From positions 1 to 54,948 of the IMG/VR virus record IMGVR_UViG_3300034094_000062: a stretch of 54,948 bases of DNA. One strand, 5' to 3'. The stretch is from a virus. Shown piece by piece: positions 13,701-21,000 of this stretch (within the stretch, counting starts at the first letter, position 1; each line of letters starts with the position of its first letter). The position numbers and the translations under genes were made by a program. Under the pieces are notes generated by a model that ran no database searches, was not told where the DNA came from, and saw nothing but the letters and a program-made list of their open reading frames with translations.

Positions 13701-15211
13701 TGCTCACCAATTAATCCAGATTTACCAAAACCAATTTTAGTTTTACCTTGATTATCTTTATATGTACCAACTATACCTGATTGTTGGATACCTCCAGACA
13801 ATCCTCCAATAAGTATACTTTCCATTCCTTCATCTGAAGAAATTGTTTCTGCTATACCTTCTGAAAATATATTACCCCAAGATTCATTTAAATTAGTTAA
13901 TATTTCTTTAGAGCTATTTCTATTTTTATAAGCTCTCATAAAATAATTATTTACACCTGTTTCAATAGCAAATTGCATACCCTCTTCAAAAGCTTCTGAA
14001 GGAGCAAACAATACAGTAGCTTTACCTGTTGCTAAAGATCTAGCTGTACTACCTAACCCTTTTGTTATTCTTCCAAAAGTAGTTTTTGGCAAAACTTGAG
14101 TAAATTCTTTTCCAATAGCTTCTTGATCTATTTTATTAATTAATGCTTTATCAGCTTTTCTTGAAGATCCAAGAATTTTAGGAAGTTGAATATAGTTAGT
14201 AGCTGTTAACAATAATGAGTTTGCACCCCAGATATGCATGCCTAGATCATCTGCCATTTTATTAATTTGATCTAAATCAGCTCCTTCAGGATTATATCCA
14301 TGTGTATTTTTATATTCTTCAATAGCTTCATTTCTAAATTTATTCATTCCTTGTAAACCTTCAATAGAAGCTTCTCCAAATGTACCCATTGCAGATGTTA
14401 ATATTCTGTCTGAGTCTTTTAAAACACTTGATACAGGTGATTTAATATATTTTTGAGCTAATGCATTCAATGTGTTTTCAAAAGCAGCATATTTTCCTAA
14501 TTTAGGAGCTGTAGACATTGCTGTTTCAATAGCTGTAGCTGCCTCTAATCCTTTACCAGCTTGTACAAGCTTATTAGTTAATCCAATACCTTTTAATAAG
14601 CTTCCCCAAGCAACTCCTCCTCCAATTGCACCTACTGAATATCCTAAGTTTTTAAATACTTTATCAGACCAAAAATTTACAGTTAAAATATTATCAGGAG
14701 AATACCATTTGGCATCTTGCTCAGAATGTTTATAATAATTAGGAGCTATATCTTCCAAATTATTCATAATAGTATCCATACCTCTAGTAACATCATTATC
14801 AATCAACCCTGCCCATCTTTGATTTTTTATTGCAGAGCCAACTCCATAAATTAAACCAGCAGTACCTGAAACAAAAGATGTTCCAGCTATTCCAGCAAAT
14901 TTAATAATATCATTACCTATTTTAGAAGAAGCTGATTGTTGGTTAGCAGCCATTTCTTCATAATCTGTTCCAGGTAAAGTTTCTTTATATCTATTACCTT
15001 TATAAATAGATGATAAAGGAATTTGGGCTGTACGAGTATTTTTTGGAGCTTTAGCAAGTGCATTTTCCCAAATATCATCTGGCGATAAATTAAGATTTGG
15101 TTCTCCACCAAAAGCTGGAAAAAATCCTGATGAATTTGGAATATCTGGGGTTGTTGGTAAACCTTGCGCAACTCCTCTTAAATTAACTATTTTTTCTCTA
15201 TTATCTGGCAT
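1712..15211 (-). CDS. Giant crAss-like virion DNA-dependent RNA polymerase polyprotein (4499 aa)
   Basis: This is by far the largest gene. Residues 3626-3630 are DFDID, inside VGSDFDIDKLF, preceded about 45 residues earlier by AFRIPTQKQNSI. That pair is the signature of the crAss-like phage RNA polymerases related to Cellulophaga phage phi14:2 gp66 and to eukaryotic RNAi polymerases. The aspartates bind the catalytic Mg2+. The N-terminal part has hydrophobic glycine-rich stretches (about 101-128 and 189-211), as in ejected virion proteins. A long coiled coil lies at about 985-1290. Around residue 2226 AYHEVFEAVW, followed by EELAEEF, resembles a zincin-like metalloprotease, but the second histidine of HExxH is Glu. 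The likely role is to enter the cell with the DNA and transcribe early genes. It is longer than most relatives, probably because several virion domains are fused to the polymerase. The start ATG overlaps the end of the upstream gene by 11 bases. Confidence 0.9.
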   Translation of the reverse strand: MPDNREKIVNLRGVAQGLPTTPDIPNSSGFFPAFGGEPNLNLSPDDIWENALAKAPKNTRTAQIPLSSIYKGNRYKETLPGTDYEEMAANQQSASSKIGNDIIKFAGIAGTSFVSGTAGLIYGVGSAIKNQRWAGLIDNDVTRGMDTIMNNLEDIAPNYYKHSEQDAKWYSPDNILTVNFWSDKVFKNLGYSVGAIGGGVAWGSLLKGIGLTNKLVQAGKGLEAATAIETAMSTAPKLGKYAAFENTLNALAQKYIKSPVSSVLKDSDRILTSAMGTFGEASIEGLQGMNKFRNEAIEEYKNTHGYNPEGADLDQINKMADDLGMHIWGANSLLLTATNYIQLPKILGSSRKADKALINKIDQEAIGKEFTQVLPKTTFGRITKGLGSTARSLATGKATVLFAPSEAFEEGMQFAIETGVNNYFMRAYKNRNSSKEILTNLNESWGNIFSEGIAETISSDEGMESILIGGLSGGIQQSGIVGTYKDNQGKTKIGFGKSGLIGEQGLFGTGGERQRNTEDALTALNKTNINKALKDQIKFMGIGIGSQKLRQAAIANNDLLSEKDYERDFALSYVMPRAKYGKIDSVNQELDYYKSQAMDSVGFGQLVTSGIANEKETKEQFIERIESLKSVAKNVDELYSKLNDKYGDQYKDGEKLYSDDVVDRLVYAASKIKDYDERIPGINESLIKNNIITQDVINDVLENDSTDTDSFRATLSKIMAMDVDNDTKQDLIRDLEDLSEVAVRRKAFIKEYNDILENPSNYKDSLIADTPDDTPMELLRLTEGQRVDQEGNVIDAKGNVVPKETIKIKTKKGERNIEIGTEYFLGKRVFEDSKGKEVYRTPKITILGENEDGTIKIKDAKGDIRDISKDELLDYSLAKVSSTLNNKTAKYYLEHMNSVFAFYGKKVTNEKGERVPVKGRLEYFQTEDGQKDKLFFVYKDEKGEIVKKEIDGSMVVPKKGYKHAILKHVGELTPAQQKAEESFGKTTSSSLQAKLQRREETLNQLYEEVLEKKENTEKLISEKTAQLEKLKKQITDITDQIETNKNPEDKRFKKFTLKETIFDAISQLKALSKMEQDLQQELEELYTVDDELKLNVEYIEQLIDNIEELPTSTKEFINELNDELIDLNILVEETGKQINTVSSLMDATRDAIKAAIKYLSGLIKNFESRYFNVPSPEGQQWVDFLKANPNFLKTKPNYKAELSALEEIIATTEDFTITPSEARLQDLEEHLDILNGAIKDYEKQIKVREDVLAKLEDIYKKALEQKQQEKELANNEALLQEFIGTLDSGIQPIASTSNSEKVYEPDAKKSDYDVVGGTRPVSNDRPHNLRANRFGSRFNSLPKSKKENIKGRIVTLKTEGLQGVPGLSNLIVDGEANPKDVIALVMVIMNEDGSYSLVDEFGNPFTEEQKQNPLEHAVFQVFPGDSLQGKYSGKTESMFRNATAEDRKEIINELTKQYREWRKDQLAKEELEYPKDFKTSFGIPEYVTMLVEKTVDGKTIQVEEINYNATTPVEKTGLVSKKDLSSKKVIAFSTSDSVSEGSVTFKTGPGRVFLSLPGGLIKLNNRKLTQAEATTIYEAIYQLSKIAFDKGTIKDNDEAQQIVRWLKSVVYWGIAKNTQTGERKKAGYNNIWFEDITDDKGVKSTRLFISGLGGNMSFAPTELSNRRNELITLISSLYHNVSGTQVNDNSWSVPYTQILGFDKNGEAITREWPNYQTYLLSSEGRKEGEIPLTTIVRPQQGENDVVRKGMYFTLNQTADTFNFELAKPVPIVQKENAPVTPAPAAAQPVVTSQQPSTISKTPSGIIEVDENSPLSSYKLDGKTPHTFKTKLGNVLVLIDEKGEPIYQTVAGIYDYDTLNTIAAVEKAFPQQDEVSTKAYAYNALLNKVRESVQRLILANSMPQDNAVTAAPVVETPVVQPVVSVSDIEAKKSEGTNARGTTYKGETTEKDGLKVTKYSEFRPDGKTISKGGRIITPAEFIKEYNITDQDYLDSLEGATEIRIYEVREGKDTTGISIQASFPEGNIEMEVAGAELAALEELIDKTEDVQNTLNEDLDITSKIVKDVYLSGLHYIQTEDGKFYVVPDSNGEQTQEISKEVTQEQIIKPFRTKEEWEKVGVGVTALPETKPVEEAPAATNNPFANRPKTNGLKDIDKTAYRLETYKQFRQFAPENFNKLEDWLKANFPNLPVYRVKNIIKTANGRQAWGMLHKGAIYLYENAETGTAYHEVFEAVWAMMTSPQERINIAKDFRNREGSYVDRFTGETVVYKDATDDQMREELAEEFRDYVLYDKNPQQASKPKTPSFLKKIFDWIINGIKTFFVGKDAAKNTQELFDRIGNGYYKSYIPYEQKLSFANVGYTDITEVIPDNSSVFRSRIENLSATDIHQIMQQMTYTTITQMIGNNQSLFNITAIDRKKMYDIIKDDLLNNRIGAMADQVLLDIEKNKITKEQGDVYYNNIGTLYNNVYNQWPLLQQKHEEYLQSYGIVFDENDEINYDDYEKSKDEGYGDPRQIDGFKKLNNTIKLLLSSLSESTFVNGGTATESKINNVGGVTLVPLGSVYVDLLNQLHNSVDQSDMINKFRKASRNNPNYVSLFERMFKVSPLSENPIDYTLLSKEDLRLIDGFWKTFKKQSPTVSALFILGNGDIVVGDSNTSGAVREYRRQFINSILEGARTGTSPYITKDKTKGFVRTKALTALNEQSDIAQLVNFLSNLGIEFSEKELKKASYDVQKMFRNAANGIIRSLKERVTDTGIEKINVNTLDVSGRLLELGLVKSKLETSDFDTTYFNINGERSQTFLGPNLLSSFYDVISKVDKISDLANTNFGYLITDTYSNIGSVMLNRIFDENGDKREGVSLETLKPFIIDGTINEELGKNTESSRLTKRQRYLQELNMNLKGIYMNLVPGDANMQTAIKLHDSDNPFVTKDMLLSKGYMNIFKDQFISEVTMSREINRQVAKGRNNENLRFFKSILGESLHKKIVNKAQNTNVSAEEIYEDFKKEINDSVEQFINNKTDKSLNKMKEYNIIKPSAEGNYNVENVSIFNTDESYTIDAIRSAIKQQQINFMIANVELHKLLYSDPFQYSDQLKRIKNFTSPRQILSYGNNEINSRYGELYNNDNSEDKLFNTNFNRDTINGGTISDVLSDNEELGYDAFEETDGGGYITDKGLRYTKIKNGEWTDENEEQYIYDMAYMKKVLNKPLNTVEKERLKKGNPFEQSNYTPIKPIVAGNKNMGRSYNDVLLDKFSLFPISFRMIHELNPTANMLKLYEKMINDDVDYVVYASGRKVGKENIYELYDKDGNFNKAPLISAEEKKNPLGKQTVLTIPLSIFAIQTEVPTKENNKVTQGSQPTKLATMDFMEAGVPIDFMSDEKNFTTRYNEWIKLLDKGSYNDGDNLYNEIKNNQNLLEARIQDGLSSLFKELGITKVGDDKYTLSKPELTFDILKKELLKREINDNIVDALDGYEDGKFVLEAIPSYQQIRNILYSIAHRAVVSTKLKGGQKVQVSSALLESQRAKAKEITDSKGNTKTIYESDILKFYTNKDGKRACQIMISRWFKSPLSDEELINYFNNTEEGKKQLSALAGIAFRIPTQKQNSIEVFEIAKFLPEGYGDSVIVPSALVKKVGSDFDIDKLFIYLKNLYPSKNNSLKVVPYFGIGKEAKAKFEELYKAGEFDEYIKTKKDALPQGEAEDRLFESIFPEEYSNSKEEIINGLYRQSLDNAYVDSLEKLISHPLNFKNLVKPNSAEQLQKLTTDIETLLGSKKIDYSDVGEMLDRETMSELRNDFVRAKTAIGIAATSQTGNAQAQRSVLSIDRTKLSRVSERDRAFLGDALIKFENFNSVKGMPTLSMIEDANAIPEDRNYISDVIGQVIDGYVDAAKDPWVMRLGITPNVAGTWLFLIRTGVPLENVAYFMNQPIIKDLLQTLENNGYSYVFNNKYINAVKEGYEYEAIDSENLEINVIPDVDELSKMIGKDEETLSPYQSLQQLFILDEFLKYSKMAEQLLTFTQATNFDTATFNDPFLIAKKLRQIEKARNTIFSDVDDFLDSSFIGELKNSLNSFRDGIAEILLSDKRNNPNGQSIREVLEQVLEPYMDMNDKDFVSTSKKAVLTLFDWAVQTNRNLNTQLTKVLLSNEKGESTASELMKLKRDAENPNHPLYNNYVLKALQIEKGNSETEPDNLYINSKDAKVYDQNQIIYALREIKKLLPESQKPLYGNLVRLAVLQSGLSNSRISFTSLLPFEDFVEVYNQTLSKIDKLPNLSDFVDMNVFERTNWNDPNIVDQHKERVIITKKGRFKPETTLVSKKLKDAMDKGQIPKTINISANSMEANSDVITYIWSDMTVNKDTKREMVKKGDYSFMKKGLFKKVYSKNKKGISSPIVYETISTDKVTKKTTVYKNYVYKMINAWGDSLYAKEFYDKKYPSISKSTVSQASVFDNGYEKVETEVEDLNIVEVLGNSAYVEGDEFIFLSEEESLPLQTEENEINDILSQKENESKRCNQ

Positions 15212-17936
15212 TATTTTGAAGTAAATAAGTTTGTACTAATGTTGGACTAACTGTCTCTTTTAATGTATTAATAAGAGTATTAAGGTCTTCACTACCTGCT
15301 AATTGTTTAACCATTCCAGGTTTTTTTGTTGAAGCATCTCTCATGTAAAGGTAAGGATAATATTTTCCAAGAGAAGGATCAAAAATAATATTTGATTGAA
15401 CTTCAAAATTTGTTCTTTTCATATTTGGAAAATCATTATTATCAAATCTTGAATCACCGCTTATATAAGTGTTAACTTCCTCAGGATCTCCTTTAGATGT
15501 GGAAAATCTTGGGGAATTATTTATTAAATTTCTGGTTGTACTTACTTCTCTTGGCTCATAAATTTCATTTATATTAATACCTAATGTAAGTGCTTGATCT
15601 GGAGTTATAGTCATTCCCCCTTCTCTACCATCTTCTCCATAAGAAATAATTTCTACTGCAGGATTATTATATTCATCAACTGTAACTCTATATTCTAAAT
15701 TACTATCTTCCATATTTTTTCCTAAACTTTTTCCAAAGTTTTTAAAGTCTCCAGATACATTTCCTAAATCGTTAGTTGAATACATTCCTTGCATTCTTTT
15801 AATATTAGCAAATGTAACTTTATCAGTTTCTGCATCTCCAGAGGCTACAGAAAAAGATTTATTTGGACTTTTTCCATAAGCACTTCTAATTATATCTGCT
15901 TTTTTAACTAAACCTTCCTTAAATTGTTTATCACCAATAAGATTGCCAATAGTTTTTACACCACTCCATAAATTTGAATTTACATTTACTTCACCACTTG
16001 TAGAAATATTCCAAAAACCAGGGTTATCATTAGCATAAGCATCTAGTAAAGCTCCTTTTCCTTTTTTTAATAATCTTGCTTTAGCAGCAGTTGCTTCACT
16101 ATCAAGTACTTTTCCCTCTGCTGAACTAGTTATTGTTTGCCAAATAGATGCACCACCTTGAGCAGCTAAAGCAATGTCAAACATATCTTCTTTTGTTAAT
16201 TCATATGTTTTTTCTCCTATTTTTATTCTTTTTGTTGGTATATTCATTGTTGCTAACTTATTAGTAACTTCTCCTAACTCAATTTTTGATTGAGTTTGTA
16301 TTTTTTTATCAATAGTTAATGTTGATTCATATTCTTTAAAAGCATTTCTATATTTTTGATAAGATTCTTTTATATTTGGAGTTATTTTACTATTTGGACT
16401 ATTGTAAGCTTGTCTAGCTTTAATTAACCAACCTGTTTTAAAATCTTTTTCACTTACTTTTTGTTTTGCTGCCCCATTTTTAATTAACATATCAATAGCT
16501 TCTGCTTGTGCTACGTCATTTGGTTTAGTACTATTATTTATATATTTTTCAACAGCTTCTATCATTCCTGGTTGCTTAGATAAAATTGTTTGCCAAATAA
16601 AGTAATTAGAAGCATTTTGGTAATTATTTTTAGCTGTTTGTAATTCATTATCATGAAAAATAATTTCATTATAAGCAGCTGATTCTGGGGCAGACTCTCC
16701 AGGATTTATTCCATTACCAGGAACTGGTTTCTTTTTTGTACCTGCTAATCTTTCTCTTTGTTCAAACTCAGCTTGCCATTTAGAATCTCCAATTCTATCT
16801 CTTTCTCTTTTATATGCTTGTTCGGTGGCCCATCTACGTTCTTCATTAGCTTCTTTTTGCATATCAAATTCTGCTCTCCATGCTGGGTTATCTAGTGTTT
16901 GACTTTTAGTTTTAGACCAACCAAACATAGTTGTATACTTAGAACTAACATCATCTTTGTAAAGCATACCTTTTACTCCATCAGGATTATCATATGCTAA
17001 CTGAGAAAGTTCATCATAAGAGCTACTTGTTTTATTAATTTGAGATTGTAAGTTATCTATTTGATCATCTACGTTTTCTCCCATGGATTTTTTTAAATTT
17101 AAATCCATTAGTTGTTCTGCAAACCCAGCCATAACATCTTCTCTTTGTGCAGAAATTTTTTCTTCTAAAGCTTTAGAGTCAAGTCCTCTATAATTATATT
17201 GACCTGATATATTTAATTGTTGAGATACTCTAGGATCTGAAAATACTTGAGCAAGAGTTGCTTTTACTTTTTCTGGAAAAACCCCTTCTTTTTCTAAACG
17301 TACCATTGTAGTACTAAGTATGGGCCTACCTTTACTATCTACTTTAGGATTACCAGCAGCATCTGTTTCAAAAATTTGATCATAAGAATACCCATCAGGT
17401 TTTACAGCATCGAAAGTTTCTTTAGTAAATTTAAATACATCAAAATAAGGAGTGTAAGTAGCATTAAACGATTCACCTATTTCAGAACTGTTTAACCATT
17501 CCCCAGCTTTTTTATCAAAAACATATTTATTATCAGGAGTTAACTCTCCTTTCTTTTTTGCTTCCTCCATTACAGAAAGTTCTTTTCTGTATTTAGCTGT
17601 AGAAGAAACAGCATTTTGAACATTAGAATCTTTTACAAGTTGATTAGTCATTCCATTTACAGAATTAACTAGTTGAAAATCAGAGAAGTCTCCAGCAGCT
17701 ACAAACTTAAGATTGTTTCCAAGCTCATTAACTTTTGATTGTAAATAAGCTTTATCTACATCTTTAGCAATATCAAGTCCAGCAATGTTATCTATTGCTG
17801 TTTGTATTTTTTGTATTCCTTGGTTGTATTGCTCTTGTTTTTGCATACCAACCTTTACCATAGCTTCAACAGGAAGTTGTTGAACATAAGGGTTAAAGGT
17901 TCCTAAAGCTTGTGGATTATCTGTAAACGATGCCAT
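15201..17936 (-). CDS. crAss-like virion protein upstream of the RNA polymerase (911 aa)
   Basis: The N-terminus (MASFTDNPQALGTFNPYVQQ) and the following helical region match my memory of a conserved crAss-like virion protein encoded just before the RNA polymerase. No enzymatic motif is visible. The protein is rich in charged helices, with a very charged stretch near residues 350-400 (repeated RxxAEF/QAEFEQRE) that could be coiled coil. No signal peptide is seen. It probably is an internal or ejected protein, since its neighbours are cargo and RNA polymerase genes. It overlaps the RNA polymerase gene by 11 bases, so translation is likely coupled. It has its own promoter-like site at 17954-17984, directly upstream, and a 90-base gap to the previous gene. 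Confidence 0.7.
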   Translation of the reverse strand: MASFTDNPQALGTFNPYVQQLPVEAMVKVGMQKQEQYNQGIQKIQTAIDNIAGLDIAKDVDKAYLQSKVNELGNNLKFVAAGDFSDFQLVNSVNGMTNQLVKDSNVQNAVSSTAKYRKELSVMEEAKKKGELTPDNKYVFDKKAGEWLNSSEIGESFNATYTPYFDVFKFTKETFDAVKPDGYSYDQIFETDAAGNPKVDSKGRPILSTTMVRLEKEGVFPEKVKATLAQVFSDPRVSQQLNISGQYNYRGLDSKALEEKISAQREDVMAGFAEQLMDLNLKKSMGENVDDQIDNLQSQINKTSSSYDELSQLAYDNPDGVKGMLYKDDVSSKYTTMFGWSKTKSQTLDNPAWRAEFDMQKEANEERRWATEQAYKRERDRIGDSKWQAEFEQRERLAGTKKKPVPGNGINPGESAPESAAYNEIIFHDNELQTAKNNYQNASNYFIWQTILSKQPGMIEAVEKYINNSTKPNDVAQAEAIDMLIKNGAAKQKVSEKDFKTGWLIKARQAYNSPNSKITPNIKESYQKYRNAFKEYESTLTIDKKIQTQSKIELGEVTNKLATMNIPTKRIKIGEKTYELTKEDMFDIALAAQGGASIWQTITSSAEGKVLDSEATAAKARLLKKGKGALLDAYANDNPGFWNISTSGEVNVNSNLWSGVKTIGNLIGDKQFKEGLVKKADIIRSAYGKSPNKSFSVASGDAETDKVTFANIKRMQGMYSTNDLGNVSGDFKNFGKSLGKNMEDSNLEYRVTVDEYNNPAVEIISYGEDGREGGMTITPDQALTLGININEIYEPREVSTTRNLINNSPRFSTSKGDPEEVNTYISGDSRFDNNDFPNMKRTNFEVQSNIIFDPSLGKYYPYLYMRDASTKKPGMVKQLAGSEDLNTLINTLKETVSPTLVQTYLLQNNAR

Positions 17937-17953
17937 AAGTGTATATTATTTAA

Positions 17954-17984
17954 CAAATGTAATAGAAAATATTATATGTTCCAA
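17954..17984 (-). promoter_or_regulatory. Bacteroidota-type promoter-like site before the 911-aa virion gene
   Basis: Read on the minus strand, TTG (17982-17984), a 20-base spacer and TACATTTG (17954-17961) match the Bacteroidota primary sigma-factor pattern TTG-N19/20-TAnnTTTG. It sits in the only sizeable gap (17937-18026) between the cargo and RNA polymerase blocks and would start a transcript roughly 10 bases before the ATG at 17936. It could let the RNA polymerase gene be expressed separately from the tail genes. No transcript data are available. Confidence 0.5.
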
Positions 17985-18026
17985 TATTACATAATGTGAT
18001 TAATTAATTTGCTATAATGAAATGAG

Positions 18027-21000
18027 TTATACAGTCTTGTACATTTTAACTATTGATCCATTCATAGTAATTTTTTTCTTTGTTTTACTTCCATTTTTAC
18101 CTCTTAACAATTCAGGTATTAGATTTTCTTTTTCTAAAGTTTGTTCGGTTGTATTTATTGGAGTATACGCAGGAGCCTGTGTAGTTGTTGTATTTGTAGT
18201 AGGATTATTTTGTGTAGGTGTAATTGATCTATATTCTATAATATTACCATCAGCATCTTTAACAGGAATCATATTTGGATTAGTTTGTTTTCCGTATACT
18301 GTAGGCATATTAGCTTGGAACAGAGGATTCATATTAATTGCTCTACCTGATGGATCATATCTATAGTTGTATAAGTTTTCATATATACCAAGTTCTCTAT
18401 TTTCTAATCTATTTTTAGCATATTTGTCAGAAATAGAATTAAGGGCTGCTTGAGCAATAGCTTTTGTATTACTCTTAGCTTGTTCTTGTCTAGTATACTG
18501 TTGGTCAAATATTCCTAAGTTTTTAAGTCTAGCATCATTTAATGCTTGTCTATTTTGATCAAATATATTAGCTCTCATTGCTTGGTTAGCTCTAAACTCT
18601 TCTCCTTTCACTTTATTAATAGCATCATATGCTTGAGCTGCAATAGCTGCTTGAGCTGCAGGATTACCTTGTGTCATTCTTTGTGCTGCTCTTGTTTGTG
18701 CTGTTATTTCATTCATTTGATCTTGTAATGAAATATCATAAGGAGTAGCTAAATCAGGTTGATATCCTTGTGCTTGTACTGGTTCTAATTGATTAGTTGA
18801 AAGTGCATATAATTCTCCAGATAGTTGTCTAGGGTCAAGAGGTTCTTGATCTGTAGGTCTAATAAATGGAAGAATCATATTAGCTATATCCATCACATTA
18901 CTTCTTTTGTATGGAGTAGTTTCATATGTTTTTTCAGTAGGAACTGCTGTGGTACTTTGTGTTGTTGTCACAGGCTCTTTCTTTTTAGGCATAGTAATAT
19001 CTCTTGCAGCTTTAACAACATAATGCATTGGTCCAACTTGAGAATTAGTTGCTTGTTCTCTAATAAATTTTATTTTCTCATCACGAGTCTTTTTTGCTGC
19101 TAAAGCATCTCTAACTTTTTGTCCTTCAGGTCCAGGAGCTCTTTCTAAATATTTAATCATTTGATCAGCTCTATCTTTATCTGCAAGAGCTTCATCAATT
19201 GATTTTGACCATTGAGTAACATATAATCCTGGATCATCAAACTCAGCAACTCCTGTTTCTCCTGCAGGAGTATAAGCCCATTTTTTACCTTTACCTTTAA
19301 TTTTATATGTACCAGCTTGTGCTTTTTCTATTGATTTACCATAATCAGCATATTCTTGTAAAGCCTCTTTATTTATTTTAGCTTTTCCTTTTGCTAAGTC
19401 ATCTGCCACCAATCCATACTCTTCTGCTGTATCATTAATTGCATTTTGTAAATAAGCTGCATTCTTTTTCTTATCAGCAATAGATTTAAGTTTCATATTA
19501 GCTCCATTAATATTTGCTGTTAAGGATTCAAATTTTAATTTATCAAAAGAGTTTCTTACATCTAAATCATTTAACAAACTTGTTGATTTATCTATAAGTT
19601 TATTTTGATTGGCTTCATCTTTAGAGATTTCAGCTATATAGTTTTTAAACTTCTTTCCTTTTGCTTTAGGATCTCCTAACATATCTATATATTGATTTGG
19701 AATTTTTAAATTACCATACACTGTTAAATTCTTTTCTCCATTAGCATCTTGTAACTCAGCAGCAGGTTCTCCTCTTTCTACTTCTACGTGAGCATCTGCA
19801 TTTTGTGTTCCATACTCAGCATAGTCTGTATAGGAGTCATGTTTTCCTGCTCCATATTTAACACCAATACCTGTATGACCATTACCATCAGATTCATCAT
19901 GTGACTTTCCTCTAAACATAATAGTTTCTCCTGTACCAGGCATATATGGATTTTGGGAAATAGTTTCTGCATGTCCTCCCCAAGTAGTTTTAACTTCTCC
20001 TCCCATAGCATATTGTTCCATTCCTCTTTCTGAGATTGGAGTGTATTCTCTTAAATGTCCACCTGCTCTTAAAGAATTCATTCCTTCATGTGCATAGTCA
20101 TAAAAGTCTTGTTGATCAAGTTCTCCAAATCTTGTTATTAATTGAGGGTTTGTTATTTGACCACCCTCTTCCATATAACTTCCATATTGTCCCTGAAGAC
20201 CTCTTGCAAACTGAGCACCCATAACTCTATTTACATTTCTTTCTATACCTTTTTGTTCTTTTTTTATTTTTCTTCCTGTATTATCAAAAGCCCCACCAAC
20301 TATACTTCCTAAAGCTCCTCCTATAGCACCACCAACAGGCCCACCAAAAGCTGTTCCAATACCTGTACCAAGTCCACTACCAATTTGAGAACCTCCACTA
20401 TTATCAGAAAAAGCATTAGATAACATTCCTAAAGCTTGAGCTCCTCCTGTTATTATACCAGTATTATTACCTGCACCTATTATTTGATTATAATAATCTT
20501 GTGAATTTGCATAACCACCATCTTGCATTTGATGTATATTTCCACCATGGAAGTATTGTTTAACTTGATCTGAATCATTTAATGGCTCATACCCTAAATC
20601 ATCATATAATGTACCAGGAGCATATGTGTTTTGAATTTCTCCACCATCTTCATACATTACAAAGTTAGGATGAGTTCCTCTTCCTATCTGCTTCATTTTT
20701 CCAGGGCCCAATTGTTTAGTTGTACCCTTTCCTATTCTTTTTGCACCTTCACCTATTTGTTTTGCTGCTGGACCATACTTTCTTGCTGCTGGTAATCCTT
20801 GAAGATAAGGTATATTTTTAACGTATTTAACTTTACCTAATGCTCCTGCTGCATCTAAAGACTCTAAAGCTGCTTTTTTATATTCTCCTTCTCCAGCATA
20901 GTCTGCTGCATTTCCTAAAGCATTTGCCCAATATAAAGGATTAACCATACCTATAACTTGGTCATAAGCATTTTTACTATATTTAGAAAACCCTTCAACA

